A DNA stretch of 18,396 nt from Caldilineaceae bacterium (GCA_014879855.1 JACSRH010000280.1:1-18396), one strand, 5' to 3'. Counted from the first letter of the stretch, positions 7,867 through 15,061 are shown. The notes: generated by a model from the sequence alone, not told the origin. Made by a program: numbers and translations.

Positions 7867-8799
7867 TCATGCGTGGTGCGACGCCACAAATTTATCTAGC
7901 TGCGCTCGGGTTGGCAACCCATCGATCACCCCTAAATGAGTTGCCATATACGCACCCGCGTAGGTTGCTTGGCGTGCAGCCTCGGCAAGCGCCATTCCCT
8001 GGCCAAGTCCTACCGCCAGGGCGGCATTGAAACAATCACCGCAGCCCGTGGGGTCAATGACTTCTACGGGAATGGCAGGCAGCTCTTCGCACTGATCGGG
8101 CGTGACGATCAGCGCGCCCTGTTTGCCTTTGGTCACCACAATCTGCTGGATGCCGAAGCCGAGCAGATGGCGCGCAAGCTCCTGTGTGGGCGTGGGATCA
8201 TCGGGTGGAAGCCCCAAGAGAATGCGTGTTTCAGTTTCGTTGGGCGTCAACAGATCGACATTTGCCAGGAGGTCGGCGCTGACGGGTTTAGCAGGCGCGG
8301 GATTCCAGATCGTCATTGCCCCGTGTTTGCGGCCCAGGTGCATGGCGTGCGCCACGGTTTCAAGCGGAGCTTCACCCTGTGTCAGCACGATATCGCTCTG
8401 CGCAATGAAATCTTCTGCCGCATCGACGTGCGCGGGCGTCATGCGCAGGTTGGCGCCGTAGTCGGCAACAATCCAATTTTCGCCGGAAGGCAGCAGCGTG
8501 ACGACGCCAACTCCTGTATGGATGCCGCTCATGCGTTGGAGATGGGTGAGGGCCATGCCTTCGCGCCTGTAAATGTCGAAAGCCATATCGGCAAAAAGGT
8601 CATCACCCACACAGGCAAGCAGGTGAACATCTGCCCCTAAGCGGGTTGCGCCAATTGCTTGATTAGTGCCTTTGCCCCCCGCGCCGAGGTCGAATGCGTC
8701 CCCCATCAACGTTTCACCCAGCACTGGCAGGCGCGGCACACCAAAGGTGATGCCCACGACAAAACTGCCGACCACAACAATTTTCGGCGTATTCGGCAT
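7867..8799 (-). CDS. PfkB-family sugar kinase, ribokinase-like
   Basis: A 310-residue cytosolic kinase of the ribokinase/PfkB family, which phosphorylates a sugar or nucleoside hydroxyl using ATP. It has the first family signature GAGGKGTNQA (39-48), NETE (187-190) and the second signature DPTGCGD (249-255), in which D255 is the catalytic base. The length is normal. ATG 8799 was chosen over the longer frame because AAGGAGAACC lies just before it and the first strand (KIVVVGSF) follows at once. The ribose-contacting Asn and Asp of E. coli ribokinase (in its GSINAD segment) are Val14 and Gly16 here (GSFVVG), so the substrate may not be ribose. It is the first gene of a probable three-gene unit. 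Confidence 0.88.
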   Translation of the reverse strand: MPNTPKIVVVGSFVVGITFGVPRLPVLGETLMGDAFDLGAGGKGTNQAIGATRLGADVHLLACVGDDLFADMAFDIYRREGMALTHLQRMSGIHTGVGVVTLLPSGENWIVADYGANLRMTPAHVDAAEDFIAQSDIVLTQGEAPLETVAHAMHLGRKHGAMTIWNPAPAKPVSADLLANVDLLTPNETETRILLGLPPDDPTPTQELARHLLGFGIQQIVVTKGKQGALIVTPDQCEELPAIPVEVIDPTGCGDCFNAALAVGLGQGMALAEAARQATYAGAYMATHLGVIDGLPTRAQLDKFVASHHA

Positions 8800-8843
8800 G
8801 GTTCTCCTTTTCTCTTTGCTTATCGATGCGCGTTGCGCACAGT

Positions 8844-8876
8844 AATTCAATGCGAATTCAATGCAAATTCAGTGCA
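8844..8876. repeat. Three tandem 11-bp direct repeats upstream of the sugar kinase
   Basis: AATTCAATGCG (8844-8854), AATTCAATGCA (8855-8865) and AATTCAGTGCA (8866-8876) follow one another without gaps. An 11-bp step is about one helical turn, so a protein binding each unit would lie on one face of the DNA. They are 45-77 bases before the kinase start and downstream of the predicted promoter, so they could act as an operator or roadblock. Confidence 0.7.
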
Positions 8877-8946
8877 GGCAGTTCACCACATTCCACAATA
8901 CGCCGGGTGGCGCGAAGGCGCGTCCTGACGCATCACGATCTTGACA

Positions 8947-8976
8947 AGTATACCAATAGCCTTTCAAGCGTGACAA
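8947..8976 (-). promoter_or_regulatory. Sigma70-like promoter for the kinase / ferritin-like / UbiB-like unit
   Basis: On the minus strand, TTGTCA (8976-8971) and TATACT (8952-8947) are 18 bases apart and each matches consensus at five of six positions. Transcription would start near 8940 and give a leader of about 140 bases that contains the 11-bp repeats. This is the best promoter match seen in the window. Confidence 0.5.
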
Positions 8977-9068
8977 TGTGCTAGAGAGGGCGCTCGCGTG
9001 AGCCGTCTGCGCTTTCACATGTCTGAATGCTGGCAGAGCGGCTTCGCAACGGCGACGCCATGAAGCTT

Positions 9069-9104
9069 GCTGTGGGTGAAGCTGTGGGTGGGGCTGTGGA
9101 TGAG
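9069..9104. repeat. Three tandem 12-bp direct repeats
   Basis: GCTGTGGGTGAA (9069-9080), GCTGTGGGTGGG (9081-9092) and GCTGTGGATGAG (9093-9104). The reverse complement of the last contains TCATCCACA, one base from the classic DnaA box TTATCCACA; the other two match less well. The array lies about 95-130 bases upstream of the predicted kinase promoter. Confidence 0.6.
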
Positions 9105-9124
9105 GTAGTTCAGACGCGCTCGGC

Positions 9125-9140
9125 GCTATCAATTGATAGC
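9125..9140. promoter_or_regulatory. Perfect 16-bp palindrome, possible operator
   Basis: GCTATCAATTGATAGC is identical to its reverse complement over all 16 bases. It lies between the polyferredoxin stop and the 12-bp repeats, is AT-rich in its centre, and has the size and symmetry of a dimeric regulator site. No regulator can be assigned. Confidence 0.45.
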
Positions 9141-9237
9141 GTTACAATTGCACAGATGGCCGGGTTACTATAGATGTGCAGGGCGTTGCCGATCACCCTC
9201 GAGCGCGCCATCCAAAATCAGAGCCTCCCTTTCATTT

Positions 9238-9993
9238 TTACACCTGCACCCTGATTGAACTGAAGCGGTACGCGATCGCGCTTTTCGGACACGCGTCAAC
9301 ACACGTGCCACAAAGGATGCATTCGGGGTCTTCCAGCGCATTGCTTTTCACCATCTGCATCACATCGAGGCTCATTGGGCAGTTGCGCGTGCAGATGTTG
9401 CAGCCTGCACACGCGGCTGGTTTGGCCTGCAAGTGCAGCGCTGGCAGCTTGAGCCGGTTGCGCACCTGCCGCCCGATGATCAGAAAAGGCGCCATCCAGC
9501 AGCCGTAATGACAGAACGCACGGCGGCCAAAGACCAGGGACAGCCACACGATCGTCCCCACCACCACATAGTAGATCATGAACCCCGCGGGTTCGATGAT
9601 AGAGATCCACGCGCCGTTCGGATAGAGCGGATCGATGACGCGATAGCCGCCGGCAGCAAACGCTAACGCCGCGATAACGCCGATCCACACTCCCCAGATG
9701 CCCCATTTAATCCAGTCGAGCCGCCCGGTGCGCGCCGGTTTGTTCTGCACCGCAAGGCACGCTTCTTGCAAACCAGCGGCCGGGCAGACCCAGCCGCACC
9801 AACCACGCCCCACAATCAGCCCACTCACCAGCAGCAACGCAAAAACGATAAAGCTGCCGTTGACGATCCCGCGCGCGCTGGCCTCCACAATCAGATAGGG
9901 AGACAGATAGTAATAGATCAGGGGAAAAATCAGCATGGCAGCCAGAAGCAGACTCCTGCGCACCTGCTGCCGTCGTTTCATTTGCCGCACCAT
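9238..9993 (-). CDS. Membrane polyferredoxin (NapH/CcoG-like 4Fe-4S protein)
   Basis: A 251-residue membrane iron-sulfur protein. Hydrophobic segments lie near 14-33, 46-62, 96-114 and 137-156. Cysteine motifs GWCGWVCP (C66, C70) and FCHYGC (C161, C165) flank the membrane parts, as in the NapH/NosR/CcoG type. Two ferredoxin-type clusters follow at the C-terminus: C195-x2-C198-x2-C201-x3-C205 and C225-x2-C228-x2-C231-x3-C235, each ending in Pro. Relatives pass electrons between membrane quinols and soluble or periplasmic partners. The start at 9993 is well supported by GGAGG eight bases upstream. It lies 89 bases after the MalT-like regulator, so it may share that transcript or be driven from the gap. 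No terminal reductase sits beside it, so the partner is unknown. Confidence 0.87.
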   Translation of the reverse strand: MVRQMKRRQQVRRSLLLAAMLIFPLIYYYLSPYLIVEASARGIVNGSFIVFALLLVSGLIVGRGWCGWVCPAAGLQEACLAVQNKPARTGRLDWIKWGIWGVWIGVIAALAFAAGGYRVIDPLYPNGAWISIIEPAGFMIYYVVVGTIVWLSLVFGRRAFCHYGCWMAPFLIIGRQVRNRLKLPALHLQAKPAACAGCNICTRNCPMSLDVMQMVKSNALEDPECILCGTCVDACPKSAIAYRFSSIRVQV

Positions 9994-10021
9994 TGTGATT
10001 CCTCCAGCAAGGTTTGCTCTG

Positions 10022-10044
10022 ATTATGGAGCAAATGTCGCGACA
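10022..10044 (-). promoter_or_regulatory. Palindrome and -10-like box ahead of the polyferredoxin gene
   Basis: A perfect 10-bp palindrome, TGTCGCGACA (10035-10044), lies just upstream of a CATAAT box (10027-10022), about 30-50 bases before the gene start. The symmetry and position fit a regulator site over a promoter, but no well-placed -35 is visible and the regulator is unknown. Confidence 0.25.
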
Positions 10045-10082
10045 AGGCGTCCCCCATTGGGTGGATCAGCAGGGTGGATCGA

Positions 10083-12851
10083 TCACGGCAGGAGTCCGAT
10101 GGCCCGAGCGCGCGCGACGGCCTCTGTGCGGTTGGCGGCATCGAGTTTGGCGAGGATATGGTGGCTATGCGTCTTGACGGTGGAGGGCGCAATGATCAGC
10201 GCTTCGGCGATGGCCTTGTTGGTGTAGCCTGCCGCCATCAGACGCAGGACTTCCAATTCGCGTGTGCTGAGCGGCTCGATCAGCCGCGGCGTGGATGGCT
10301 GAGCAGCGACCGGCTTTGGCGGCGCTGTCCTTTGCAGTACGCGCGCGGCAAAGGCCGCTGCACCCTGCTCGCTGTGCGCAGCGCGCTCGAGCAGATCACG
10401 CAACGCCACGCCTTCTATCACGAACACGCCCACAGCTTCCTGGGGTGCGGTCAGCCGCAGAACATCCACGGTGGCGGTGTACGCAGCGGATTGATCATCT
10501 TGCATGAGATGCGCGTGTGCGCGCAGCAACTTGGCCGTCACCGCTGTCTGCCAATCGTTGCACGCCTGCTCCTGTTGCATAAGATCGCCAAGCAGACGAA
10601 GCGCCGCCCTTGCCTGCTGCTGCGCCAACAAAAGCCGGACGCGTTGCAGAATGGCCCCGCTGTCCTGTCGCGGCTGCGCTTCGGTGCTCCTCGCCTCGGC
10701 CGGCTGCACAATTTCTGTGCGCGACGGCAGGTTATCCAACCAGACGCGTGCAGCCACGAGATCACCTTCGGCCAAGGCCAGCCGGCTACAGATGACCGCG
10801 TAAGTTTCGCTCAGATGCTGGCCGGCATGGTCTGACGGGGCGTGAACATCAATGTCAGCGAGAAGGCGGCGCGCCTCCGCCAGATCGCCTGTGTAGAGAG
10901 CGATTTCGACGGCAAAGAGCGCGGCCTGGCGCACCGCTTCTGGCGATGCAATCTCCTGGGCAAGCTGGGTGCCGTGGCTGAGCAATCGACGTGCGGCCAC
11001 GATGTCATCCTGCAACAGGGCGATGCGCGCCAGCCCAAGATAGCCCATGCCCACGGCCGGGGGCAGCGGGCCGTCCTGCGCGCCCAGCGTCAGCACGGCC
11101 TGGAAACGCTCCGCCGCACCTGTCAATTGGCCCCGCCTCAAATAAATCTCGCCCTGCAAGCCAAGCGCACTGATCGCGACGAAAAGATTCGCCGTGTTGT
11201 GCATCCCCATCAGATAGGCTTCTTGACACGAACGCAGCGCGGCGTCGAGGTCACCGTGCTCGATCTCCAACAGCCCCAGGTTTAGCGCCACCACACTGCG
11301 CACGGTGTAGGCGTCGCTGGGCAGATCTTCAAGCGCACGGTGCGCGTAGCGCATCACGCTGTCGTCGTCGCCGTGCAGCCGCGCCGCATAGCTGCGCACG
11401 GCGTGCAGATGTCCGCTCACCTCAGCGGCGGTGATTTGGCGCCGGTCGCTCGCCACAACGAGGCCGGTGAACTGAGGTAAGGTCGCGATTGCGTGTGTGA
11501 CGTCGCGCAGGGCCTGATCGACATGGCCCGTGAGCACATGCGCCCAGGCCGCGGCGGCCAGGAGATAGGGCCGTGCGGCGACTGCCGCCGGGTCGAGTTG
11601 ATGCAGCCAGCGCAGGAACACACCCAGCCGGCTGCCGCCCACCATCTGGATGCCAAACTGCTGCGCCATGTCGGCCGCAAAGGATGAATCGCCACTCTGT
11701 AGGGCGTGATGCATGGCCGCGTCGGCGTCGCCGGCTTGTAGCCACCAGGCCGCGGCGCGGCGATGCAGCCGGGGCGTCAATTCCGGTCGCTCCCGCTCCA
11801 ATCGCGCCCGCAGCAGATCGCCGAAGAGCTGATGGTAGCGGCGCCACTGGCGATGTGCATCGAGCGGCGTCAGAAAGAGGTTGCGTCGCTCGATGGCTTC
11901 CAGCATCGTCTGGCTGTACCCCAGTGCGGGCGGCGCGCCATTGGCCGCCTCGGCCAGCAAGGCATCACATACAGAGGCGCAAAGCCGAGTCAAGGGCGCG
12001 GTGATGAGTAGAAAGTTGCGTAGCTCCAGCGGCAACTGGCGCAGCACTTCATCGGACAAGTAGTCGGCGATGTAGCGATGATCACCGTCGAACGCTGCCA
12101 CAAAGGCAGCCTGGCGCGCAGGGTCCAGCCCTTGCAGTGAAAGTGCTGCCAGTTGCAGCGCGCCGACCCAGCCTTCGGCGCGCTGCGTCAGCGCGGCGCC
12201 CAGCTCGGCTGTAATGTCGATCTGCATGGTATGGCGCAAGAAACGCAGCGTTTCGTCGGGCGAAAAGCGCAAATCCGCCGCCGTCACTTCGGTGAGTTGA
12301 TGACGCACGCGCAGGCGCGGCAGCGCCAGATCCGGCGTGTTGCGCGTTGTGATGGCGAGCGTTAGCGACGGAGCACGATCGAGCAGCGCCTGGACAATGG
12401 TGCAAACAGGCGCTGCGGCGGCCAGCTGAAAGTCATCCAGCACGAGCAGGCAGGGGATGGACTGCGCCAGGTCTGCCGTCAGCGCGTCGATCAACGCCGG
12501 CCAGCCCTCGTCTGCGCCGCTGCTGACGCGGCTCGTCGCCGGCAACCGGCGCATGACTGTGGCGCCGAAGCCATCGATGATGGTTTGCAACGCCGCCGTC
12601 ACTCCCATCACAAACTGGAGTGGATCGCTGTCGGTCTCATCCAGGCTGAGCCAGGCCGTCAGCCACCCACAATGTGCACTCCATTCGGCAACGAGCGTTG
12701 TCTTGCCGTAGCCCGCGGGCGCGCTCACTAGCAGAAGGCGATGATGTTCGGTTAATCCATCATTTAGTCGTGCGTGTAAGTGAGGGCGCGGCGTCAGGGT
12801 CCGGCGTAAACGGGGGGGATGCAATTTGGCGTCGAATTGCAATGGCCACAT
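10083..12851 (-). CDS. MalT-like LuxR-family transcriptional regulator (LAL type)
   Basis: A 922-residue ATP-binding transcription factor of the large LAL/MalT type. The N-terminal STAND-like NTPase has Walker A SAPAGYGKTT (43-52) and Walker B CLLVLDD (134-140). Residues about 380-840 are helical and TPR-like, probably the ligand-sensing and oligomerisation part. The C-terminus (861-922) is a LuxR-type helix-turn-helix beginning LSTRELEVLRLMAAGYTNKA, with TVKTH in the recognition helix. In this family, a small inducer plus ATP triggers self-assembly and DNA binding. Start ATG 12851 follows AGGAAAGG at 8-base spacing, but that site is paired in a hairpin (see separate entry). The gene comes 50 bases after the propeller lipoprotein and before the polyferredoxin, which are its likeliest functional partners. 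Confidence 0.9.
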   Translation of the reverse strand: MWPLQFDAKLHPPRLRRTLTPRPHLHARLNDGLTEHHRLLLVSAPAGYGKTTLVAEWSAHCGWLTAWLSLDETDSDPLQFVMGVTAALQTIIDGFGATVMRRLPATSRVSSGADEGWPALIDALTADLAQSIPCLLVLDDFQLAAAAPVCTIVQALLDRAPSLTLAITTRNTPDLALPRLRVRHQLTEVTAADLRFSPDETLRFLRHTMQIDITAELGAALTQRAEGWVGALQLAALSLQGLDPARQAAFVAAFDGDHRYIADYLSDEVLRQLPLELRNFLLITAPLTRLCASVCDALLAEAANGAPPALGYSQTMLEAIERRNLFLTPLDAHRQWRRYHQLFGDLLRARLERERPELTPRLHRRAAAWWLQAGDADAAMHHALQSGDSSFAADMAQQFGIQMVGGSRLGVFLRWLHQLDPAAVAARPYLLAAAAWAHVLTGHVDQALRDVTHAIATLPQFTGLVVASDRRQITAAEVSGHLHAVRSYAARLHGDDDSVMRYAHRALEDLPSDAYTVRSVVALNLGLLEIEHGDLDAALRSCQEAYLMGMHNTANLFVAISALGLQGEIYLRRGQLTGAAERFQAVLTLGAQDGPLPPAVGMGYLGLARIALLQDDIVAARRLLSHGTQLAQEIASPEAVRQAALFAVEIALYTGDLAEARRLLADIDVHAPSDHAGQHLSETYAVICSRLALAEGDLVAARVWLDNLPSRTEIVQPAEARSTEAQPRQDSGAILQRVRLLLAQQQARAALRLLGDLMQQEQACNDWQTAVTAKLLRAHAHLMQDDQSAAYTATVDVLRLTAPQEAVGVFVIEGVALRDLLERAAHSEQGAAAFAARVLQRTAPPKPVAAQPSTPRLIEPLSTRELEVLRLMAAGYTNKAIAEALIIAPSTVKTHSHHILAKLDAANRTEAVARARAIGLLP

Positions 12852-12859
12852 GATGGTGA

Positions 12860-12893
12860 CCTTTCCTGGCAGACGTACGCCTGCCAGGAAAGG
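12860..12893 (-). promoter_or_regulatory. Perfect 13-bp hairpin sequestering the regulator's ribosome-binding site
   Basis: On the minus-strand transcript, CCTTTCCTGGCAG (12893-12881) pairs perfectly with CTGCCAGGAAAGG (12872-12860) across an 8-base loop. The end of the second arm is the AGGAAAGG ribosome-binding site of the MalT-like gene. The hairpin begins nine bases after the lipoprotein stop codon, and no U-run follows, so it looks like a translational coupling element more than a terminator. Confidence 0.65.
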
Positions 12894-12901
12894 GAGGAGA
12901 A

Positions 12902-14566
12902 TTATTCTTCCGAGATAGTCAACAGCAGGCCATACATCAGCATCATGCCGTTGGCGGCGCGGCTGGAACGTGTGACCGTCGAGGCGGTTGACTCATTGGC
13001 GGCCGTGGCAACCGGCGGCAGTTCGCCCGTGGGCGGCAAGGGTGACGTGAAGAGCCCCATGCGTCCTGTCAGATCGTTGAGCATGAGCAGCTTGGCGCCG
13101 GAGGGCGAAAGCGAGCCTGTCCACGGCGAAAAAGCGCGCCACGGCAGGTCAGAGCCTGGCGCGTTGGCAAAGTAGGCGCTGGAGTCCTCAATGCCGCTGA
13201 AGTCGACGACCGGCGTGAAGGAGCCGGCAGCCGGATCGACATAGAAGAAAACCATGAAGGGCGTGGAATTGCCGAGATTGCTAAAACCGACAGTGACAAG
13301 GCCAGTGCTATCCGCGGTCCAGGAAAGGCCAACGGGGGCGGCCGGGACGCCAGGCCAGCCAGGAATCGCCGACTGATAATCGGCGAAGCTCATGACCTGC
13401 GTGGGCGCGACTGTATCGTCGGCCAGATCGATCACCCAAAGGTTAGGTTGTGCGCCAAACCCGGTGACGTCATTCACGATGGCGGCCAATTTCGTCCCAT
13501 CGGGCGACACCGCGGAGAAGCCATCCAGGTAGAAAGATTCCTGCTGGAAGATCGGGAGTTGCTGCGGCAGCGCCTCGGTCAGGTCGCGCACCAGTTCGGC
13601 CTCGCTGCCGGGCGTTACTTTGTAGAGGGCAATCTCGAAATTCGGAAATTCCAACATCTTGACGCGCCAGAAGACGATGCTGCCATCGGCGGCGTTCCAG
13701 GACGGCAGATAGTCGATCAGCGCGTCCGCGTTGCTGCGCCACGAGCCGGTGACGCCGTCGTCGGTCAGGTTCTGGAACTCACCATCCGCCGCTGTGAAGA
13801 TCCAGATGTCGCTATCGTTGCCCAGCTGCACAGGGTTTTCGGTAAAGGCGATCATCGTACTATCGGGCGACCACTGGAGTTGATAGGGCCAGTCGCGGAA
13901 AGCGCCGGTTGGCATGTCGTGGCAGATCTTGTCGGCATTGGCGAAGGTGAACAGGCAAATCACACCGGTTCTGTCGGCGCGGCGACCCGTCTGGTTGAAC
14001 CAGGCGATCTGTGAACCATCGGGCGAGATGGCGGCGAAAGGCGCTTCGCGCTCGTTGACGACATTGGTCACACGGCGGGCGCTCTGAACGGTGATCCCGC
14101 CTGCGCTGGCGTCTGCGGCCGGCGTCGCAGCGGCAGCCTCCTCAGTGACAGCTTCCTCGGTGGCGGCTTCAGTCGCTTCGGCAGCGGCGGCTTCCTCGGT
14201 GGCGGCCGGCGTCGCAGCGGCAGCTTCCTCGGTGGCGGCTTCCTCGGCGGCGGCTTCAGTCGCTTCGGCAGCAGCGGCTTCCTCGGCGGCGGCTTCAGTC
14301 GCTTCGGCAGCAGCGGCTTCCTCGGCGGCGGCTTCCTCAGCCGCTGCTTCGGTGGCAACTGCCTCGGTCGGCGCTTCTGCTTCAGTGGCTGGGATTTCTG
14401 TTGCAGGCGCTTCCACCGGCGGAACTGGGGTGGCGGTCGCCTCTGCCATGGGCGGCACGGCCGTGGCAGTCGGCGTAGGCGGTTGATCGCCACCACACGC
14501 GCCAAGCACAAGCACAAACAGGGTTATCATCGCCAAGAGCGTGTACGTTTTGATAGATCGGATCAT
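12902..14566 (-). CDS. Lipoprotein with WD40/PD40-like beta-propeller and Ala/Glu-rich linker
   Basis: A 554-residue exported lipoprotein. Its signal peptide ends in the lipobox LGAC, with C24 as the lipid-bearing residue. Residues about 28-155 are a low-complexity Pro/Thr then Ala/Glu linker built from DNA repeats. The rest carries spaced PD40/WD40-like blades: ISPDGSQIAWF (180-190), WSPDSTMIAFTE (232-243), VSPDGTKLAAIV (353-364), WTADSTGLVTVGF (416-428) and LSPSGAKLLML (486-496). These match the TolB/PD40 propeller style, used for binding proteins or ligands outside the membrane. A short hydrophobic tail (about 538-551) is odd. ATG 14566 is preferred because AGGAG precedes it and the basic signal start follows; the frame extends eight codons further upstream. 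It lies just before the MalT-like regulator, which may be translationally coupled to it. Confidence 0.82.
   Translation of the reverse strand: MIRSIKTYTLLAMITLFVLVLGACGGDQPPTPTATAVPPMAEATATPVPPVEAPATEIPATEAEAPTEAVATEAAAEEAAAEEAAAAEATEAAAEEAAAAEATEAAAEEAATEEAAAATPAATEEAAAAEATEAATEEAVTEEAAAATPAADASAGGITVQSARRVTNVVNEREAPFAAISPDGSQIAWFNQTGRRADRTGVICLFTFANADKICHDMPTGAFRDWPYQLQWSPDSTMIAFTENPVQLGNDSDIWIFTAADGEFQNLTDDGVTGSWRSNADALIDYLPSWNAADGSIVFWRVKMLEFPNFEIALYKVTPGSEAELVRDLTEALPQQLPIFQQESFYLDGFSAVSPDGTKLAAIVNDVTGFGAQPNLWVIDLADDTVAPTQVMSFADYQSAIPGWPGVPAAPVGLSWTADSTGLVTVGFSNLGNSTPFMVFFYVDPAAGSFTPVVDFSGIEDSSAYFANAPGSDLPWRAFSPWTGSLSPSGAKLLMLNDLTGRMGLFTSPLPPTGELPPVATAANESTASTVTRSSRAANGMMLMYGLLLTISEE
14235..14340. 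repeat. 39-bp tandem repeats within the lipoprotein linker
   Basis: A 39-base unit starts at 14235, 14274 and (partial) 14313, with the first two copies nearly identical. Looser copies continue to about 14110. Each unit encodes 13 residues of the Ala/Glu type. Such in-frame repeats can change in number by slippage or recombination, altering the linker length without breaking the frame. Confidence 0.75.
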
Positions 14567-14614
14567 TACGCGTTTCTCCTCATCAAGCATGACTTATGGA
14601 AGGTTGCACAGGAC

Positions 14615-14620
14615 ATTATA
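14615..14620 (-). promoter_or_regulatory. TATAAT -10 box for the lipoprotein gene
   Basis: A perfect TATAAT reads on the minus strand at 14620-14615, about 50 bases before ATG 14566. The -35 at 17 bases (TGTATT) is poor, so the promoter assignment rests mainly on the -10 and its position. Confidence 0.35.
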
Positions 14621-14715
14621 AAAGAAGAAGTGGACAGAATACACAAGTTGGAACTGAATGCGTTTAATTTGAAAACAGTGTCCATGCCCCTGCGGGGCAC
14701 AATCAAAAATAAAAA

Positions 14716-14761
14716 CCTTTGCGGTAAGAAACTATTTTCAAGTCAGTCTTTAACGCAAAGG
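14716..14761. repeat. Inverted repeat with a CGCAAAGG core
   Basis: CCTTTGCGGTAA (14716-14727) and TTAACGCAAAGG (14750-14761) pair with one mismatch around a 22-base loop, and a degenerate second copy (CGCAAGG) follows. The AACGCAAAGGCGCAA style resembles short dispersed repeats I recall from environmental bacterial genomes. Its role is unknown. Confidence 0.45.
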
Positions 14762-14944
14762 CGCAAGGCTTCTTTATTGTTGGTCGTGCGGTGCAGAAAT
14801 AGTTCGACAGATAGAAGTGGATCTGTCCTACTGGCAATCCGGCCGTTGATCATCACCTGGTTGTCGCCTGGTTATCGCCCAAAAAGCCTTCTTTTTTGGC
14901 AGTCACAATGATAGTATGCTGTAGAGTATCATGAAGTGAGCAAC

Positions 14945-15038
14945 GACGCCAAAGCCATGGGCGAGACCAGGTATGTCTCAGCATGTCGCGGAGCGCATCT
15001 CGCAGCGCTGGCAAGCAGGCGTCGCCAACCCAGGTCTC
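14945..15038 (+). promoter_or_regulatory. Possible structured 5' leader of the dehydrogenase-cytochrome gene
   Basis: GACGCC (14945-14950) can pair with GGCGTC (15018-15023), and GAGACC (14963-14968) with GGTCTC (15033-15038). Together these would form a pseudoknot. GAGAC can alternatively pair locally with GTCTC (14975-14979), and an inner AGCGC/GCGCT hairpin lies at 14992-15009. The element ends 23 bases before the start codon. It matches no riboswitch class that I recognise. Confidence 0.25.
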
Positions 15039-15061
15039 AATGATAAAAAAGGGGTGAGGTT

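Larger units (their letters stand above)
8800..9237. other. 438-base noncoding region upstream of the sugar kinase unit
   Basis: No convincing gene lies here. An 87-codon minus-strand frame (9132-8869) uses a TTG start, is rich in His-Pro-Gln from a short repeat, and looks like chance. The region holds a promoter, 11-bp and 12-bp direct repeats and a perfect 16-bp palindrome, each listed separately. A short inverted repeat, TGCGC-GTT-GCGCA (8827-8839), lies near the kinase start. No T-tailed terminator was found after the polyferredoxin gene. Confidence 0.6.
14567..15061. other. 495-base divergent intergenic region
   Basis: This stretch separates the minus-strand lipoprotein from the plus-strand dehydrogenase fusion and is more AT-rich than its surroundings. 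I see no credible gene: a 142-codon plus-strand frame begins inside the lipoprotein and has no domain character. Inverted repeats are TGCCCC-TGC-GGGGCA (14685-14699), a 12-bp pair (14716-14727 with 14750-14761, one mismatch), CCAAAAAG/CTTTTTTGG (14879-14899) and ATGATA/TATCAT (14908-14932). A possible structured leader lies at 14945-15038. No clear promoter was found for the plus-strand gene. Confidence 0.55.

Noticed and set aside
8869..9132. 87-codon minus-strand frame
   Set aside because: It has a TTG start, His-Pro-Gln composition from a 12-bp DNA repeat, and overlaps the best promoter in the region.
14483..14911. 142-codon plus-strand frame in the divergent gap
   Set aside because: It starts inside the lipoprotein signal-peptide region on the other strand, crosses inverted repeats and shows no domain or convincing ribosome-binding site.
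14940..15040. c-di-GMP riboswitch suggested by GACGCCAAAGCC
   Set aside because: It only partly resembles the GEMM core; the expected second helix and its conserved bases are absent.
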